Source: Candidatus Zipacnadia bacterium (lineage in GTDB: Bacteria > Armatimonadota > Zipacnadia > Zipacnadales > UBA5352). Taken from it: a DNA stretch of 64,000 bases. Positions 35,414 through 44,446 of this stretch are shown piece after piece. The notes beneath the pieces were generated by a model. That model was not told the DNA's origin, did not search any database, and saw only the letters and a list, made by a program, of their open reading frames with translations. Every line of letters begins with the position of its first letter. The first letter of the stretch is position 1. The stretch covers positions 22,520 to 86,519 of the forward strand of contig JALGUJ010000004.1 of assembly GCA_029820945.1 (NCBI GenBank). Direction: 5' to 3'. A program made the translations under genes and the position numbers.

Positions 35414-36433
35414 GTGGCAGTGAAGGTAGCTATCAACGGCTTCGGCCGGATCGGTCGCCAGGTGTTCAAGGCGATCTGGGAGAACTACCGCGACCGCCTC
35501 GAGGTCGTGGCCGTGAACGACCTGACCGATGACCACACGCTCGCCCATCTGCTGAAGTACGACAGCGTCTACGGGCGCTTCGACGGCACCGTGGAGGACG
35601 GCGATGGCGCCATCATCGTGGACGGCGTCGCCTTCAGGAGCCTCGAACAGCGCGATCCCGCGCTGCTTCCGTGGGACGAGTTGGGCGCCGAACTGGTGCT
35701 CGAGTCCACCGGCTTCTTCCGCGACCCCGCCGACGCCCACAAGCACATCGACGCCGGCGCAAAAAAGGTGATCATCTCCGCCCCGCCGCGCGGTGAGGGC
35801 GCCGTCACAGTGGTGCTGGGCGTCAATGACGATATCTACGATCCGGAGAACGACCACATCATCTCCAACGCCTCGTGCACCACGAACTGCCTGGCCCCGC
35901 TGGCGAAGGTCCTGCACGACGAGTTCCGCATCGCACGCGGCCTCATGACCACGATCCACTCCTACACCAGTGATCAGAATATCCTGGATGGCCCGCATAA
36001 GGACCTGCGCCGCGCGCGCTCCGCGGCCATCAACCTCGTTCCGACCACCACCGGCGCCGCCTCCGCCATCGGAACCGTCATCCCCGACCTCGATGGCAGG
36101 CTCGACGGCATGGCCATGCGCGTCCCCACGCCCACCGGCTCCATCGTGGACCTGACGGTCGAGACCGAGACGCACACGGACGTCAACGGCGTCAACGCCG
36201 CCTTCGCCGCCGCCGCCGCTGAGGGCCCGCTGGCCGACTACCTCGAGTACACCGAGGACCCCATCGTCCTGAGCGATATCGTGGGCAACCCGGCATCGTG
36301 CGTCTTTGACGCCGCCAGCACGGCCATGATAGGCGGCAACTTCATCAAGGTGCTCGGCTGGTACGATAACGAATGGGGCTACGCGCATCGCACCGCCGAC
36401 CTCATGCTGAAGATCGCCGAGATGGGCCTCTAG
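35414..36433 (+). CDS. gap: Glyceraldehyde-3-phosphate dehydrogenase (type I)
   Basis: A 339-residue glycolytic enzyme oxidising glyceraldehyde-3-phosphate to 1,3-bisphosphoglycerate. Rossmann motif INGFGRIGRQVF at residues 7-18, NDLTD about 35-39 (Asp favours NAD), catalytic Cys155 in SNASCTTNCLAP and His182 in TTIHSYTSDQN. Full length. The GTG start at 35414 has AAGGAGGG upstream. It is 81 nt after yvcK; a TATA-like stretch nearby (TCGTATATACC) lacks a matching -35. Confidence 0.97.
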   Translation: MAVKVAINGFGRIGRQVFKAIWENYRDRLEVVAVNDLTDDHTLAHLLKYDSVYGRFDGTVEDGDGAIIVDGVAFRSLEQRDPALLPWDELGAELVLESTGFFRDPADAHKHIDAGAKKVIISAPPRGEGAVTVVLGVNDDIYDPENDHIISNASCTTNCLAPLAKVLHDEFRIARGLMTTIHSYTSDQNILDGPHKDLRRARSAAINLVPTTTGAASAIGTVIPDLDGRLDGMAMRVPTPTGSIVDLTVETETHTDVNGVNAAFAAAAAEGPLADYLEYTEDPIVLSDIVGNPASCVFDAASTAMIGGNFIKVLGWYDNEWGYAHRTADLMLKIAEMGL

Positions 36434-36449
36434 AGCGCGAGAGCAGCTA

Positions 36450-36483
36450 CAGGCGCCGCACCGGAGATCCCGGGCGGCGCCTG
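36450..36483 (+). promoter_or_regulatory. Stable hairpin in the gap-pgk intercistronic region
   Basis: A perfect 10-bp stem CAGGCGCCGC/GCGGCGCCTG encloses a second small stem (CCGG/CCGG). No U tract follows, so it is more likely an mRNA stability or processing element than a terminator. Confidence 0.5.
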
Positions 36484-36517
36484 CTGCACCTTGCCCGCTT
36501 CATCGGAGGGATGAACT

Positions 36518-37717
36518 GTGGCGAAGAGGAGCCTGCAGGATATGCCCGGCGAGCAGTACGCGGGCAGGCGCGTCCTGGTGCGAGTTGACTTCAACGTCCC
36601 GACGGACGACGAAGGCCACATTACCGACGACACGCGCATACAATCCGCGCTGCCCACCATCGACGCCCTCATCCAGGCCGACTGCGCCGTCACGCTCTGC
36701 TCACACAAGGGCCGGCCGAAGGGCAAGGTCGACCCCGACGAATCGCTGGCACCGATCGCCGAGAAGCTCAAGGAGTTCATCGGCGATCGGGTCCGGTTCG
36801 CCCCCGACTGCATCGGGGACGACGTCGCGGGGATGCGCGCGGGCCTGGCCGGCGGCCAGGTGCTGCTGCTGGAGAACACGCGCTTCCACCCCGGCGAGGA
36901 GGACAACGACCCCGAGTTCGCGCGCGCTCTCGCCGGTGACGCACAGCTCTACGTTGACGACGCCTTTGGCAGCGTGCACCGGGCGCACGCCTCGACGGTC
37001 GGCGTGACCGACCACATCGACGTCTGCGTGGCGGGCAAGCTCGTTCGGACCGAGATCGACAGGCTGACCCCCTGCCGGGAGGCGTCCGGCGACGGCTTCA
37101 TCGTCATCCTCGGCGGCGCGAAGGTCGAGGACAAGATCAACGCCATCAAGCTCCTGCTGCCGCGCGTCGAGAGGCTGCTCGTCGGCGGCGCGATGGGATG
37201 GGCGTTCTTCAAGGCCAAGGGCATGGAGATCGGTGCGTCCCTGTGCAAGCCCGAGAGCCTGGAGGCCGCCAGGGAGATCATCGCGGAGATGGCTGACTGG
37301 CTCGACCGCATGGTCCTGCCCCGCGACGTGCATATGGTCCAGGTCGAGCCCGACACGGGTCAGGTGACGTTCGCGCCGGCCGACGGCATCCAGCCGGGCT
37401 GGAACGCCCTCGACATCGGCCCGGAGACCTGCGAGGAGTTCGGCCGGATCATCCGCGAGGAGGCCGAGGTCGTGTTCTGGAACGGGCCGATGGGCCTCTT
37501 CGAGGAGCCTCCGTTCGATGAGGGCACCCTCGCCGTCGGCCGGGCGCTGGCCGACACCGAAGCCTACACCGCCGTCGGCGGCGGAGACTCGGTCGCGGCT
37601 ATCACGCACCTCGAGCTCGATGACGACATGTCGCACATCTCGACCGGGGGCGGCGCATCGCTGGAGTTCGTCCAGGGCGACGACCTGCCCGGCATAGAGG
37701 CCCTCGACGACGCGTAG
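36518..37717 (+). CDS. pgk: Phosphoglycerate kinase
   Basis: A 399-residue enzyme making ATP from 1,3-bisphosphoglycerate. RRVLVRVDFNVPTDDEGH, SHKGRPKGKVDPDESL, LENTRFHPGEEDND, DAFGSVHRAHASTVGV, ILGGAKVEDKI and AVGGGDSVAAI are the expected substrate and nucleotide motifs in order. Length is normal. Start GTG 36518 lies 7 nt after GGAGGG. Middle gene of the gap-pgk-tpiA block. Confidence 0.97.
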   Translation: MAKRSLQDMPGEQYAGRRVLVRVDFNVPTDDEGHITDDTRIQSALPTIDALIQADCAVTLCSHKGRPKGKVDPDESLAPIAEKLKEFIGDRVRFAPDCIGDDVAGMRAGLAGGQVLLLENTRFHPGEEDNDPEFARALAGDAQLYVDDAFGSVHRAHASTVGVTDHIDVCVAGKLVRTEIDRLTPCREASGDGFIVILGGAKVEDKINAIKLLLPRVERLLVGGAMGWAFFKAKGMEIGASLCKPESLEAAREIIAEMADWLDRMVLPRDVHMVQVEPDTGQVTFAPADGIQPGWNALDIGPETCEEFGRIIREEAEVVFWNGPMGLFEEPPFDEGTLAVGRALADTEAYTAVGGGDSVAAITHLELDDDMSHISTGGGASLEFVQGDDLPGIEALDDA

Positions 37718-37780
37718 TGCGAGCGGACCGTCGCGGGCTGACGGCAAACAGGCTTCAGACCGACGCAGGGAGTGATTGAC

Positions 37781-38593
37781 GTGCGCAAGCCGGTCATGGC
37801 TGGCAACTGGAAGATGAACTGCGACAACGAGGAGGCACTGCAGCTCGCCGACGGCGTGACGGCGCGCGCCGGGCAGGTCGAGGACGCGCTGGTCATCCTC
37901 TGCCCGCCCGCTACCGCCCTGTCCACCGTCCACCAGGTCATCGCCAACTCGAATGTCAAGCTCGGCGCACAGAATCTCTTCTGGGAGGAGGAGGGCGCCT
38001 TCACCGGCGAGCTGTCGGCGAAGATGCTGCTCTCCTGTGGCTGCGAGTTCGTGATCGTCGGCCACTCGGAGCGCCGCGGCCGCTTCGGCAACCCCGATGA
38101 GGCTGAGGTCGAGGACCTCGGCGCCATCTTCGGCGACACCGACGCGACGGTCAACCGCAAAATCCACGCCGCGCTCGCGGCCGGCCTGCAGCCGATCGTC
38201 TGCGTGGGCGAGCTGCTTGCCGAGCGCCAGGCAGGCGCCACCGACGACGTGGTCGAGGACCAGGTTAGGGCTGCGCTCGAAGGCGTCACCGAGGAGGCCG
38301 CCGGGAACATCATCTTCGCCTATGAGCCGGTGTGGGCCATCGGCACCGGCGAGGTCTGCGACGCCGACGAGGCCGACCGCGTCTGCGGCATGATCCGCCA
38401 GATCCTGGCTGCGATCTACAGCGACGATCTCGCAGAGGGCATGCAGGTGCTGTACGGCGGCTCCGTCAAGCCCGAGAACGTTGAGGGCCTGATGGCGCAG
38501 GACAACATCGACGGCGGACTGGTGGGCGGAGCCTCGCTACAGGCGGACTCCTTCGGCCGGCTCATCGAGGCGGCCGTCGCCAGCGCCGGGTAG
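37781..38593 (+). CDS. tpiA: Triosephosphate isomerase
   Basis: A 270-residue enzyme interconverting dihydroxyacetone phosphate and glyceraldehyde-3-phosphate. Lys11 (MAGNWKMN), His95 (VIVGHSERR) and Glu182 (FAYEPVWAIGTG) are the catalytic set; the phosphate loop LYGGSVKPEN is present. The GTG at 37781 (giving MRKPVMAGNWK) is preferred over the GTG at 37772: it aligns with family starts and sits 8 nt after GGGAG. Last gene before a strong terminator. Confidence 0.97.
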   Translation: MRKPVMAGNWKMNCDNEEALQLADGVTARAGQVEDALVILCPPATALSTVHQVIANSNVKLGAQNLFWEEEGAFTGELSAKMLLSCGCEFVIVGHSERRGRFGNPDEAEVEDLGAIFGDTDATVNRKIHAALAAGLQPIVCVGELLAERQAGATDDVVEDQVRAALEGVTEEAAGNIIFAYEPVWAIGTGEVCDADEADRVCGMIRQILAAIYSDDLAEGMQVLYGGSVKPENVEGLMAQDNIDGGLVGGASLQADSFGRLIEAAVASAG

Positions 38594-38614
38594 TCCGACA
38601 CCATCGCGAAAGGG

Positions 38615-38648
38615 AAGAGCCGCCGGCCATGGGCCGGCGGCTCTTTAG
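38615..38648 (+). terminator. Strong intrinsic terminator after tpiA
   Basis: A 14-bp perfect stem AAGAGCCGCCGGCC, loop ATG, GGCCGGCGGCTCTT, then TAG. The A-rich 5' flank means it could also stop minus-strand transcription from flgL, which ends at 38702. Confidence 0.85.
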
Positions 38649-38701
38649 TACGACCGCCATGAGTTCCGGGCATGGGCTCATGGCGGCGAGGCGGAGCGCG
38701 G

Positions 38702-39625
38702 CTACCATCCCAGCTCGAACAGCGTCGGCAGCTCGGCCAACTTCGAAGTCGCCGCCAGCGCGGCCTCGTAGCAGACCTGCAGATGCTGCAGCTCCAGCAG
38801 CGTGGCGGCGATGTCTACGTCCTCGGTGTCAGACAGGATCTCGCGCGCGGCGACCTCCGCGTTCATCGCTGACTCGGCGGCGGCATCGATGCGCTGCGTG
38901 CGCGCGCCCAGTACCCCCCGCTGGCCCACGACGTGATCGTAGAGCGCGTCCAGGTCCTCAGTGAGGCCGGCCAGCGCGTTCTCGTCGCCGTTCTCAATGG
39001 CCGTGGCGATCTCGTCGAGCAGCGCGAACAGGTCGGCATCGACCTCCGGCACCGCTCGATCACCCGCGGCGTCCACGAAGTTGAACAGCCTGTCTCCGGG
39101 GATCGTGACCTCCATCGGCCGGCCGGGCGCCACCCACAGCTCCATGCCCGCCGAGTCGCCGTCGTAGCTCACCACGCCCGCGGCCTGCTCGAATGGCCTG
39201 GTCCGGCTGAGCTTGCCGGCGAACAGGTACTCGCCCTGCGTGTTCACGTTCGCCTCATCGAAGATCCGCTCGCGGTGGCTGCGCACCAGTTGCGCCTGGC
39301 CGGAGCGGGCGGCGTCCGTCAGCCCGGGCCGGCCGGCGGCCAGCATGGTGTCCCTGACCTGCCGCATCGCCGAGGCGACGTTGTCGAGCGCCGCGTCCGC
39401 CGGGCCGACCAGTCGCGTCGCCCGTTGGAGCACCTTCTGGCGGTTGACCACCTTCGCCAGGTCCGAGCGCGCGTTGATGATCGCCCCGACGGCCACCGGG
39501 TCGTCGGACGGCCGCGTCAGCCGCTTGCCCGACGACATCTGGCGGCTCAGCCGCCGCAGATCCTGCTGCGCCCGTGCCAGAGTGCTCTGCATGTCCGCAT
39601 TGTAGCCGCCGGTCGATATGCGCAT
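38702..39625 (-). CDS. flgL: Flagellar hook-associated protein 3 (hook-filament junction)
   Basis: A 307-residue protein. MRISTGGYNADMQSTLARAQ, LSRQMSSGKRLTRPSDDPVAVGAI and RATRLVGPADAALDNVASAM match the N-terminal flagellin-like helices of FlgL, and TLLELQHLQVCYEAALAATS matches its C-terminal helix; the middle is a short beta domain. It joins the hook to the filament with FlgK. Last gene of the flagellar operon; 21 nt after flgK. Confidence 0.92.
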   Translation of the reverse strand: MRISTGGYNADMQSTLARAQQDLRRLSRQMSSGKRLTRPSDDPVAVGAIINARSDLAKVVNRQKVLQRATRLVGPADAALDNVASAMRQVRDTMLAAGRPGLTDAARSGQAQLVRSHRERIFDEANVNTQGEYLFAGKLSRTRPFEQAAGVVSYDGDSAGMELWVAPGRPMEVTIPGDRLFNFVDAAGDRAVPEVDADLFALLDEIATAIENGDENALAGLTEDLDALYDHVVGQRGVLGARTQRIDAAAESAMNAEVAAREILSDTEDVDIAATLLELQHLQVCYEAALAATSKLAELPTLFELGW

Positions 39626-39646
39626 GGGCGATCCTGCCCTCGGGCG

Positions 39647-41011
39647 CTACTCCAGCTCGACGACCAGGTCCATGATCTCCAGGGCCGCGGACATCAGTCG
39701 GGCCGCCGCCGCGTATGCCTGCTGGTAGCGGATCAGCTCCAGGGCCTCCTCGTCCAGTGAGACGCCGGCCTGGTTGATGTGCTCCTGGCGCAGGCCCTCC
39801 ACCAGCGTCTCGCGGCTGTCGAGCCGGGTCTGCGCGGCCTCGGCGTCGATGCCGACCCAGGCGATCAGCTCCGCGCAGTACTGCGAGAGGGTTGCGGTCC
39901 CGCCCGAGAGCAGCCTGCTGTTGCGCAGGTCCTCGATGGCGAGGGCGTTGGTGCCGTCGCCCTCCACCACCGTGGACTGCGCGGCGCCGATCAGCGACGC
40001 GTCCGAGACGATCTCATCCCTCACCTGCAGCGATGCGGCCGGGCGGGCCGCGTCATACTCGAAGAAGTCAGGCGCCGGGGCGCCGTTCAGGTCCAGCCCC
40101 GCCGTGTGCCGGGCGTTGACCTCATTGGCGAGCGTCTGCGCCAGGGTGTCGAGCTTCTGCAGATACTGCGGGATCAGCTCGTCGCGCGCCTGCAGCCGGC
40201 CGGCGATCTCGCCGCGGAGCCCCGCGGGCGAGACCTCGTCTCCCAGCGCGACCAGGTGCAGCCCGGGCTGCGCGGGGTCGTCCACGAGCTGCAGCTCCGT
40301 CACCCGCGCGTGCTCGACGTAGCGCCTGCCCCCGATCAGCACGTCCAGGACGCCGTTCTCCTGCTCGATGACCTCCGCGCCGCACAGCTCGGACAGCTCC
40401 GAGATCAGGGCATCCCGGCGGGTCATCATGTCGTTGCGTCCGCTTCCCCACGGGGCGGCGCCGATCTTCCCGTTGATGGCGGCGACCTCCCGAGCCAGTG
40501 CGTTCGCGCGGCCGACGAGGTCGCGCAGCCGCTGGTCGATCTCGACACGCAGGTCCGCGATCCCCTGCCAGCGCTGGGCAATGGTCTGCGCCGCCAGCCG
40601 GGAGCGCTCGACCACCTGCGCGCGGCAGGCGGCGCTGGTAGGGTCAAGGCCCAGGTCGGCCCAGGCGTCGAACATCTCCTCGATGCGCTGGGCCAGCCCG
40701 CCCGACGAGAGGTCGCTGAAGACCTGCTCGACCTGCAGGAGCGACGCCCGGGCCGCCCGCTCTTCGCCCAGGCAGCCGCTCTCGTAGCGGATCTGGGTGG
40801 TCAGGAACTCGTCCCTGAGGCGCTGAATGTCGATCAACTCAACGCCGCCGCCGGCCTCTCCGGTGACCGCGCCCGGGATCGCGGCCATTACCGGCCGCTG
40901 GCGCACGTAGCCCTCGGTCTCGACGTTGGCCGTGTTGTGGCCGATGACCTCAAGCGCCGCGCGCTGCGACATCAGCGCGGTCCTCGCGATGTTGATCAGC
41001 CGCAGCGACAT
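39647..41011 (-). CDS. flgK: Flagellar hook-associated protein 1
   Basis: A 454-residue protein. SLRLINIARTALMSQRAALE and VIGHNTANVETEGYVRQRPV carry the flagellar rod/hook N-terminal motif (NxAN...GY), and the C-terminus INQAGVSLDEEALELIRYQQ with YAAAARLMSA is the FlgK C-terminal helix. It forms the first hook-filament junction ring. Shorter than enteric FlgK because the variable middle domain is reduced. Confidence 0.93.
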   Translation of the reverse strand: MSLRLINIARTALMSQRAALEVIGHNTANVETEGYVRQRPVMAAIPGAVTGEAGGGVELIDIQRLRDEFLTTQIRYESGCLGEERAARASLLQVEQVFSDLSSGGLAQRIEEMFDAWADLGLDPTSAACRAQVVERSRLAAQTIAQRWQGIADLRVEIDQRLRDLVGRANALAREVAAINGKIGAAPWGSGRNDMMTRRDALISELSELCGAEVIEQENGVLDVLIGGRRYVEHARVTELQLVDDPAQPGLHLVALGDEVSPAGLRGEIAGRLQARDELIPQYLQKLDTLAQTLANEVNARHTAGLDLNGAPAPDFFEYDAARPAASLQVRDEIVSDASLIGAAQSTVVEGDGTNALAIEDLRNSRLLSGGTATLSQYCAELIAWVGIDAEAAQTRLDSRETLVEGLRQEHINQAGVSLDEEALELIRYQQAYAAAARLMSAALEIMDLVVELE

Positions 41012-41035
41012 GCCGACAGCTTCCCTTCAGGGGCG

Positions 41036-41455
41036 TCAGGCCGAGCGCGAGACCGCCGGCCCAGAGGCGCGCGGCACCCGGCCCTCTGCGGCGCCATAGG
41101 CGGGGTGGTCCGGGAGCAGCGCCCCCAGCATGGCCGCGACGTAAGCGAGCCGATCCGCCAGCAGCGTCTGGTTGACGGCGGCCTGGTTGATGACGCAGGC
41201 CTCGACCCGCCTCACGCGCCTCATCATCGCCGCCCGCGCATCGTCGGTGTCCGGCTCGTCCCGCATGGCGCTCTCACGCATCTGCAGCAGCGTGTTGAGG
41301 TGGCCGAACTGGCCCGCGAGAATGTCCGTTAGCTCCGTGATCCGGTCGAGGTCGCGCTCGACCAGGGCCACGCGCTGGCGCTCGAGCGTGTCCACAAGGG
41401 CGGCGCCCGTGTCAAGCTCTGCCTCAAGGATGGAGAGCAGCGCATCCGCTGTCAT
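41036..41455 (-). CDS. flgN: FlgN-like export chaperone
   Basis: A 139-residue, almost entirely helical protein (LLSILEAELDTGAALVDTLE, RDLDRITELTDILAGQFGHL). Size, composition and position directly upstream of flgK and flgL identify it as the chaperone that keeps these proteins soluble for export. Sequence conservation in this family is low, so context carries much of the call. Confidence 0.8.
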   Translation of the reverse strand: MTADALLSILEAELDTGAALVDTLERQRVALVERDLDRITELTDILAGQFGHLNTLLQMRESAMRDEPDTDDARAAMMRRVRRVEACVINQAAVNQTLLADRLAYVAAMLGALLPDHPAYGAAEGRVPRASGPAVSRSA

Positions 41456-41485
41456 GGTCGGCCTCCTCGTACCGTGGCGGGGCCG

Positions 41486-41776
41486 TCAGCCCCCGCCCTC
41501 CGCGACCGACTGGAGGATCGCCTCTGCGATGCTCCGCCCGTCCGACGGCGGGCCGGCGGTGAGCCTGTGCCGCGCCGCCTCCACGACCGAAGGCCGCACG
41601 CCCGGCGTCTCATCCAGCGCGCGCCTCGCCATGGCCACCAGCCGCGCCTGCGATGAGAGTGTCACGTCGTCCCCGCCGTGGCCGCGCACCGCCTCGGCCG
41701 CACGGCGCCGGTCTACGTCGGTGCTGCAGTCGGCGGCGCGGGAGTTGCGATAGAGCCGACTCGGATCGACGCGCAT
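41486..41776 (-). CDS. flgM: FlgM-like anti-sigma-28 factor
   Basis: A 96-residue protein. The C-terminal half DDVTLSSQARLVAMARRALD, PGVRPSVVEAARHRL and DGRSIAEAIL follows the FlgM pattern (V-x-LS, then VR-x-x-x-V, then G-x-x-x-x-IA). FlgM binds FliA until the hook is complete and is then secreted. Its ATG overlaps the flgJ stop by 1 nt. It lies in an operon with a FliA promoter (46035-46061), giving negative feedback. Confidence 0.82.
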   Translation of the reverse strand: MRVDPSRLYRNSRAADCSTDVDRRRAAEAVRGHGGDDVTLSSQARLVAMARRALDETPGVRPSVVEAARHRLTAGPPSDGRSIAEAILQSVAEGGG

Positions 41777-42117
41777 CAGTCCCTCACCCCCTCGGGCGTC
41801 GTGTCGGTCCGCGGATCAGGTTGCGCGGCTGCGGCCGGGCCGGACAGCTCGCGAAGGAGCATGTCCGCCAGCCCCAGCGCGCCACGGCGGCCCATCTCCT
41901 GCGCCAGTGTCTGGTCGCGCCGGCGGGCGAACGCCTGCTGGCCGACAGAGCGGGGCAGGATGCCCCGGCCCCACGTCGGCCGGCGCATCTCGGCTATGAG
42001 CTGGCTCAGGAACAGCCCCTCGACCTGCCGACAGGCCCGCAGCAGGCGCGCGTCGCGCGCGGCACAGGCCTCCGCGGTGGGTCTTCCGATGGCGCGTGGT
42101 GCGCGTACATCGCTCAC
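41776..42117 (-). CDS. flgJ: FlgJ-type rod-binding protein, without muramidase domain
   Basis: A 113-residue protein with LRACRQVEGLFLSQLIAEMR (about 25-44), the rod-binding motif of the FlgJ N-terminal domain, then QTLAQEMGRRGALGLADMLL. The peptidoglycan-hydrolase domain of enteric FlgJ is absent, as in many bacteria. It starts at GTG 42117, overlapping the flgI stop (GTGA), consistent with coupled translation. Confidence 0.85.
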   Translation of the reverse strand: MSDVRAPRAIGRPTAEACAARDARLLRACRQVEGLFLSQLIAEMRRPTWGRGILPRSVGQQAFARRRDQTLAQEMGRRGALGLADMLLRELSGPAAAAQPDPRTDTTPEGVRD

Positions 42118-43217
42118 TGGATAGTCACCTCCGCCTCGAGCGCGCCGGCGGCCTCGAGCGCCTGAATGATCGCGATCAGGTCGCGGGGCTTGACGCCCAG
42201 CGCGTTCAGGGCCGTCACCAGCTCATTCAGGCTCCCCTGTGGTGGCAGCGCGACGATCCCCGCCTCGCCGCCCTCGCTCACCTCGATCTGCTCCTCCGGC
42301 ACCACGGCCGTCGAGCCCTCACTGAAGGGCGGGGGCTGCGAGACCTGCCACTGCGCGCGCACCTGGATGGTCAGGCTGCCATGAGAGATGGCCACCGGCG
42401 CGATGCGCACGTTCTCGCCCATCACGACGGTCCCGGTGCGCTCGTTGATGACCACGCGGGCCGGCGCGTCCGGCTGCACCTGAAGCTGCTCGACGCGCGT
42501 GATGAAGGCGACGATGTCAGGGACGTCGCCGGGCACGCGCACCTGCACCATCGACGCGTTGATCGCCCGCGCGTGCCCGTCGCCGACCTCGTCCTCGATC
42601 GCGTCCGCCACCCGGCAGGCGGTCGTGTAGTCCGGGTTGTGCAGGATCAGGGAGAGCCTCGGCGCCTCGAGCGCCACGCTGCGCACCGGGATGGTAACTG
42701 ACGCGCCGCCGGGGACGCGGCCCACCACGGGATGGTTGCGCTGCACCCTGTCGCGGCCCGCCGAGATGTTGAAGCCTCCGATGCTGACCGGGCCCTGGGC
42801 GATGGCGTAGACCTCGCCGTCGCCGGCCTGCAGCGGCGTCGCCAGCAGCGTGCCGCCCTGCAGGCTCTCGGCGTCGCCCAGCGAGGACAGCAGCACGTCC
42901 AGATGCGCGCCGGGCGCCGCATCCGGGGGCAGATCGGCCATGGCCATCACCGCGGCGACGTTCTTGACGCGGATCTCCGTGGCGCCGACCGACACGCCGA
43001 ACCGCTGCAGCATGTTCGCGAGCGACTGCACGGTGAAGATCGCGCGGGCGCTGTCGCCCGACCCGTCCAGGCCCACCACGAGACCGTAGCCCAGCAGCTT
43101 GTGCTCGCTCACGCCACTGATGGTCGCGATGTCCTTGATGCGCGTCATCAGCGCCCCGCAGGGGCGGGCGAGCGTCAGCAGGGCCAACACTGCCGCCGCG
43201 AGTCTGAGGCCGCGCAT
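42114..43217 (-). CDS. flgI: Flagellar P-ring protein
   Basis: A 367-residue periplasmic protein with signal peptide MRGLRLAAAVLALLTLARPCGA. RIKDIATISGVSEHKLLGYG, VVGLDGSGDSARAIFTVQSL, KNVAAVMAMADLPP and TGTVVMGENVRIAPVAISHG are diagnostic. It forms the peptidoglycan bushing around the rod. ATG 43217 is preferred over the track start 43250. Its presence supports a diderm envelope. Confidence 0.95.
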   Translation of the reverse strand: MRGLRLAAAVLALLTLARPCGALMTRIKDIATISGVSEHKLLGYGLVVGLDGSGDSARAIFTVQSLANMLQRFGVSVGATEIRVKNVAAVMAMADLPPDAAPGAHLDVLLSSLGDAESLQGGTLLATPLQAGDGEVYAIAQGPVSIGGFNISAGRDRVQRNHPVVGRVPGGASVTIPVRSVALEAPRLSLILHNPDYTTACRVADAIEDEVGDGHARAINASMVQVRVPGDVPDIVAFITRVEQLQVQPDAPARVVINERTGTVVMGENVRIAPVAISHGSLTIQVRAQWQVSQPPPFSEGSTAVVPEEQIEVSEGGEAGIVALPPQGSLNELVTALNALGVKPRDLIAIIQALEAAGALEAEVTIQ

Positions 43218-43237
43218 CGTCGCCGTGCCTCTCACGG

Positions 43238-43816
43238 TCAGAACAGCCACCCGAGAATCCGCGTGATGATCCCGACGCGCCGGCCCGGACGCCCGGGGTC
43301 GGGGCCCTCGTACTCGATCGACGCATGCGCGACGTGATGCGACAGCACGGTGTTGTCCGGCCGCACGTCCTCCGGTCGCACCTCGCCGCTGAGTCGGATC
43401 GTCTGCAAGTCCTCGTTGACGCGCACCGTGCGTTCGCCCTCGATGAGCAGGTTCCCCGTGGGCGTGATGCCGCTGACGACCAGGGCGACGCGCGCCGACA
43501 GCACGTCCCGACGCTGCGACTTGCCGCTGGCCGAGCCGCTGAGCTTGCCGCCGAAGGAGATCCCGGGGATGAAGTCGAGCCAGCCGGTCCCCGGGCCGAC
43601 CTCGGCGCTTGACGAGGTGTCGTTCGAACGCGACGCGGTGTGTGAGGCCAGCGAGGACTCGGAGATCACCACGAACAGGATGTCGCCCGGCTTGGAGGCC
43701 CGGTGGTCATGATAGAGCGACGAGAAGAACGCGGTCTCACCCGGCTCGGCCCACGCGGCCCCGGCCGGCGTGGCACACGCGGCGGCGATCGCGATCCATG
43801 CTGCCTGCCTGGGCAT
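43238..43816 (-). CDS. flgH: Flagellar L-ring protein
   Basis: A 192-residue protein; SLYHDHRASKPGDILFVVIS, GGKLSGSASGKSQRRDVLSA, RVALVVSGITPTGNLLIEGE and GEVRPEDVRPDNTVLSHHVA match FlgH in order. The signal peptide (AWIAIAAACATPAGAAWAEP) has a Cys but no lipobox at the cleavage site, so unlike enteric FlgH it is probably not a lipoprotein. It forms the outer-membrane ring. Confidence 0.93.
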   Translation of the reverse strand: MPRQAAWIAIAAACATPAGAAWAEPGETAFFSSLYHDHRASKPGDILFVVISESSLASHTASRSNDTSSSAEVGPGTGWLDFIPGISFGGKLSGSASGKSQRRDVLSARVALVVSGITPTGNLLIEGERTVRVNEDLQTIRLSGEVRPEDVRPDNTVLSHHVAHASIEYEGPDPGRPGRRVGIITRILGWLF

Positions 43817-43828
43817 CTGCTTCGCTCC

Positions 43829-44422
43829 CTAGTGGCGTCGAATGATCGCTTCGGTGGGACTGATCAGCTCGGCGAACACCGTCTCTCGCGTCTGCTCCAC
43901 GCGCAGCTTCGCGCGTGCCCCCACAGGCGTCTCATCCAGCGTCGTCGCCTCCGCCATCACCTGCACGGCTCCGCAGATGACGGTGAGCTGCACCCGCGTG
44001 CCGCGGGCAATCGTGACCGGCTCCGGAGGCATCGCGGTGACCTCGCCCTCGCCCTCAGCCTGCTCGCCCGTGGGAACCGACGGGGCGACGGCAGGCGCCG
44101 GGCGACTCACCAGCACCTCGTTCGCTCCGGCGAAGGTCACGGTCGCGCAGTCAATGCCCGCGCGGCGCAGCCGCATCTTGAGGTAGCCCACGGAGAGGCT
44201 CCGCTCACCTCCGGGCAGCGGCGCCGGCCCCACGTCGAGCTTCACCAGCGCCTCGACCTCCGCCTCGCAGCCCGTCAGCTCCGCCAGGTCGCCAAGCAGG
44301 ATGCGCTCGGCGCCGACACGGGCGCGCTCCTGCAGGTCGATCTGCGCGCAGCGCGCGCCGGCCGCGAGCGACAGCATCGCGGCGGCGAGCAGGGCGACGT
44401 TGCGGGCATGGCGCGGCGTCAT
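43829..44422 (-). CDS. flgA: Flagella basal body P-ring formation protein
   Basis: A 197-residue exported protein (signal peptide NVALLAAAMLSLAAGARCAQ). It has the FlgA layout: N-terminal domain (VGAERILLGDLAELTGCEAE), a Pro/Glu-rich linker (APAVAPSVPTGEQAEGEGEV) and a SAF domain (VTIARGTRVQLTVICGAVQV, GARAKLRVEQTRETVFAELI). FlgA is the periplasmic chaperone for FlgI assembly, and its place just upstream of flgH and flgI fits. Confidence 0.88.
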   Translation of the reverse strand: MTPRHARNVALLAAAMLSLAAGARCAQIDLQERARVGAERILLGDLAELTGCEAEVEALVKLDVGPAPLPGGERSLSVGYLKMRLRRAGIDCATVTFAGANEVLVSRPAPAVAPSVPTGEQAEGEGEVTAMPPEPVTIARGTRVQLTVICGAVQVMAEATTLDETPVGARAKLRVEQTRETVFAELISPTEAIIRRH

Positions 44423-44446
44423 CTCAGGCCTCCGCGGTCACCGGCG

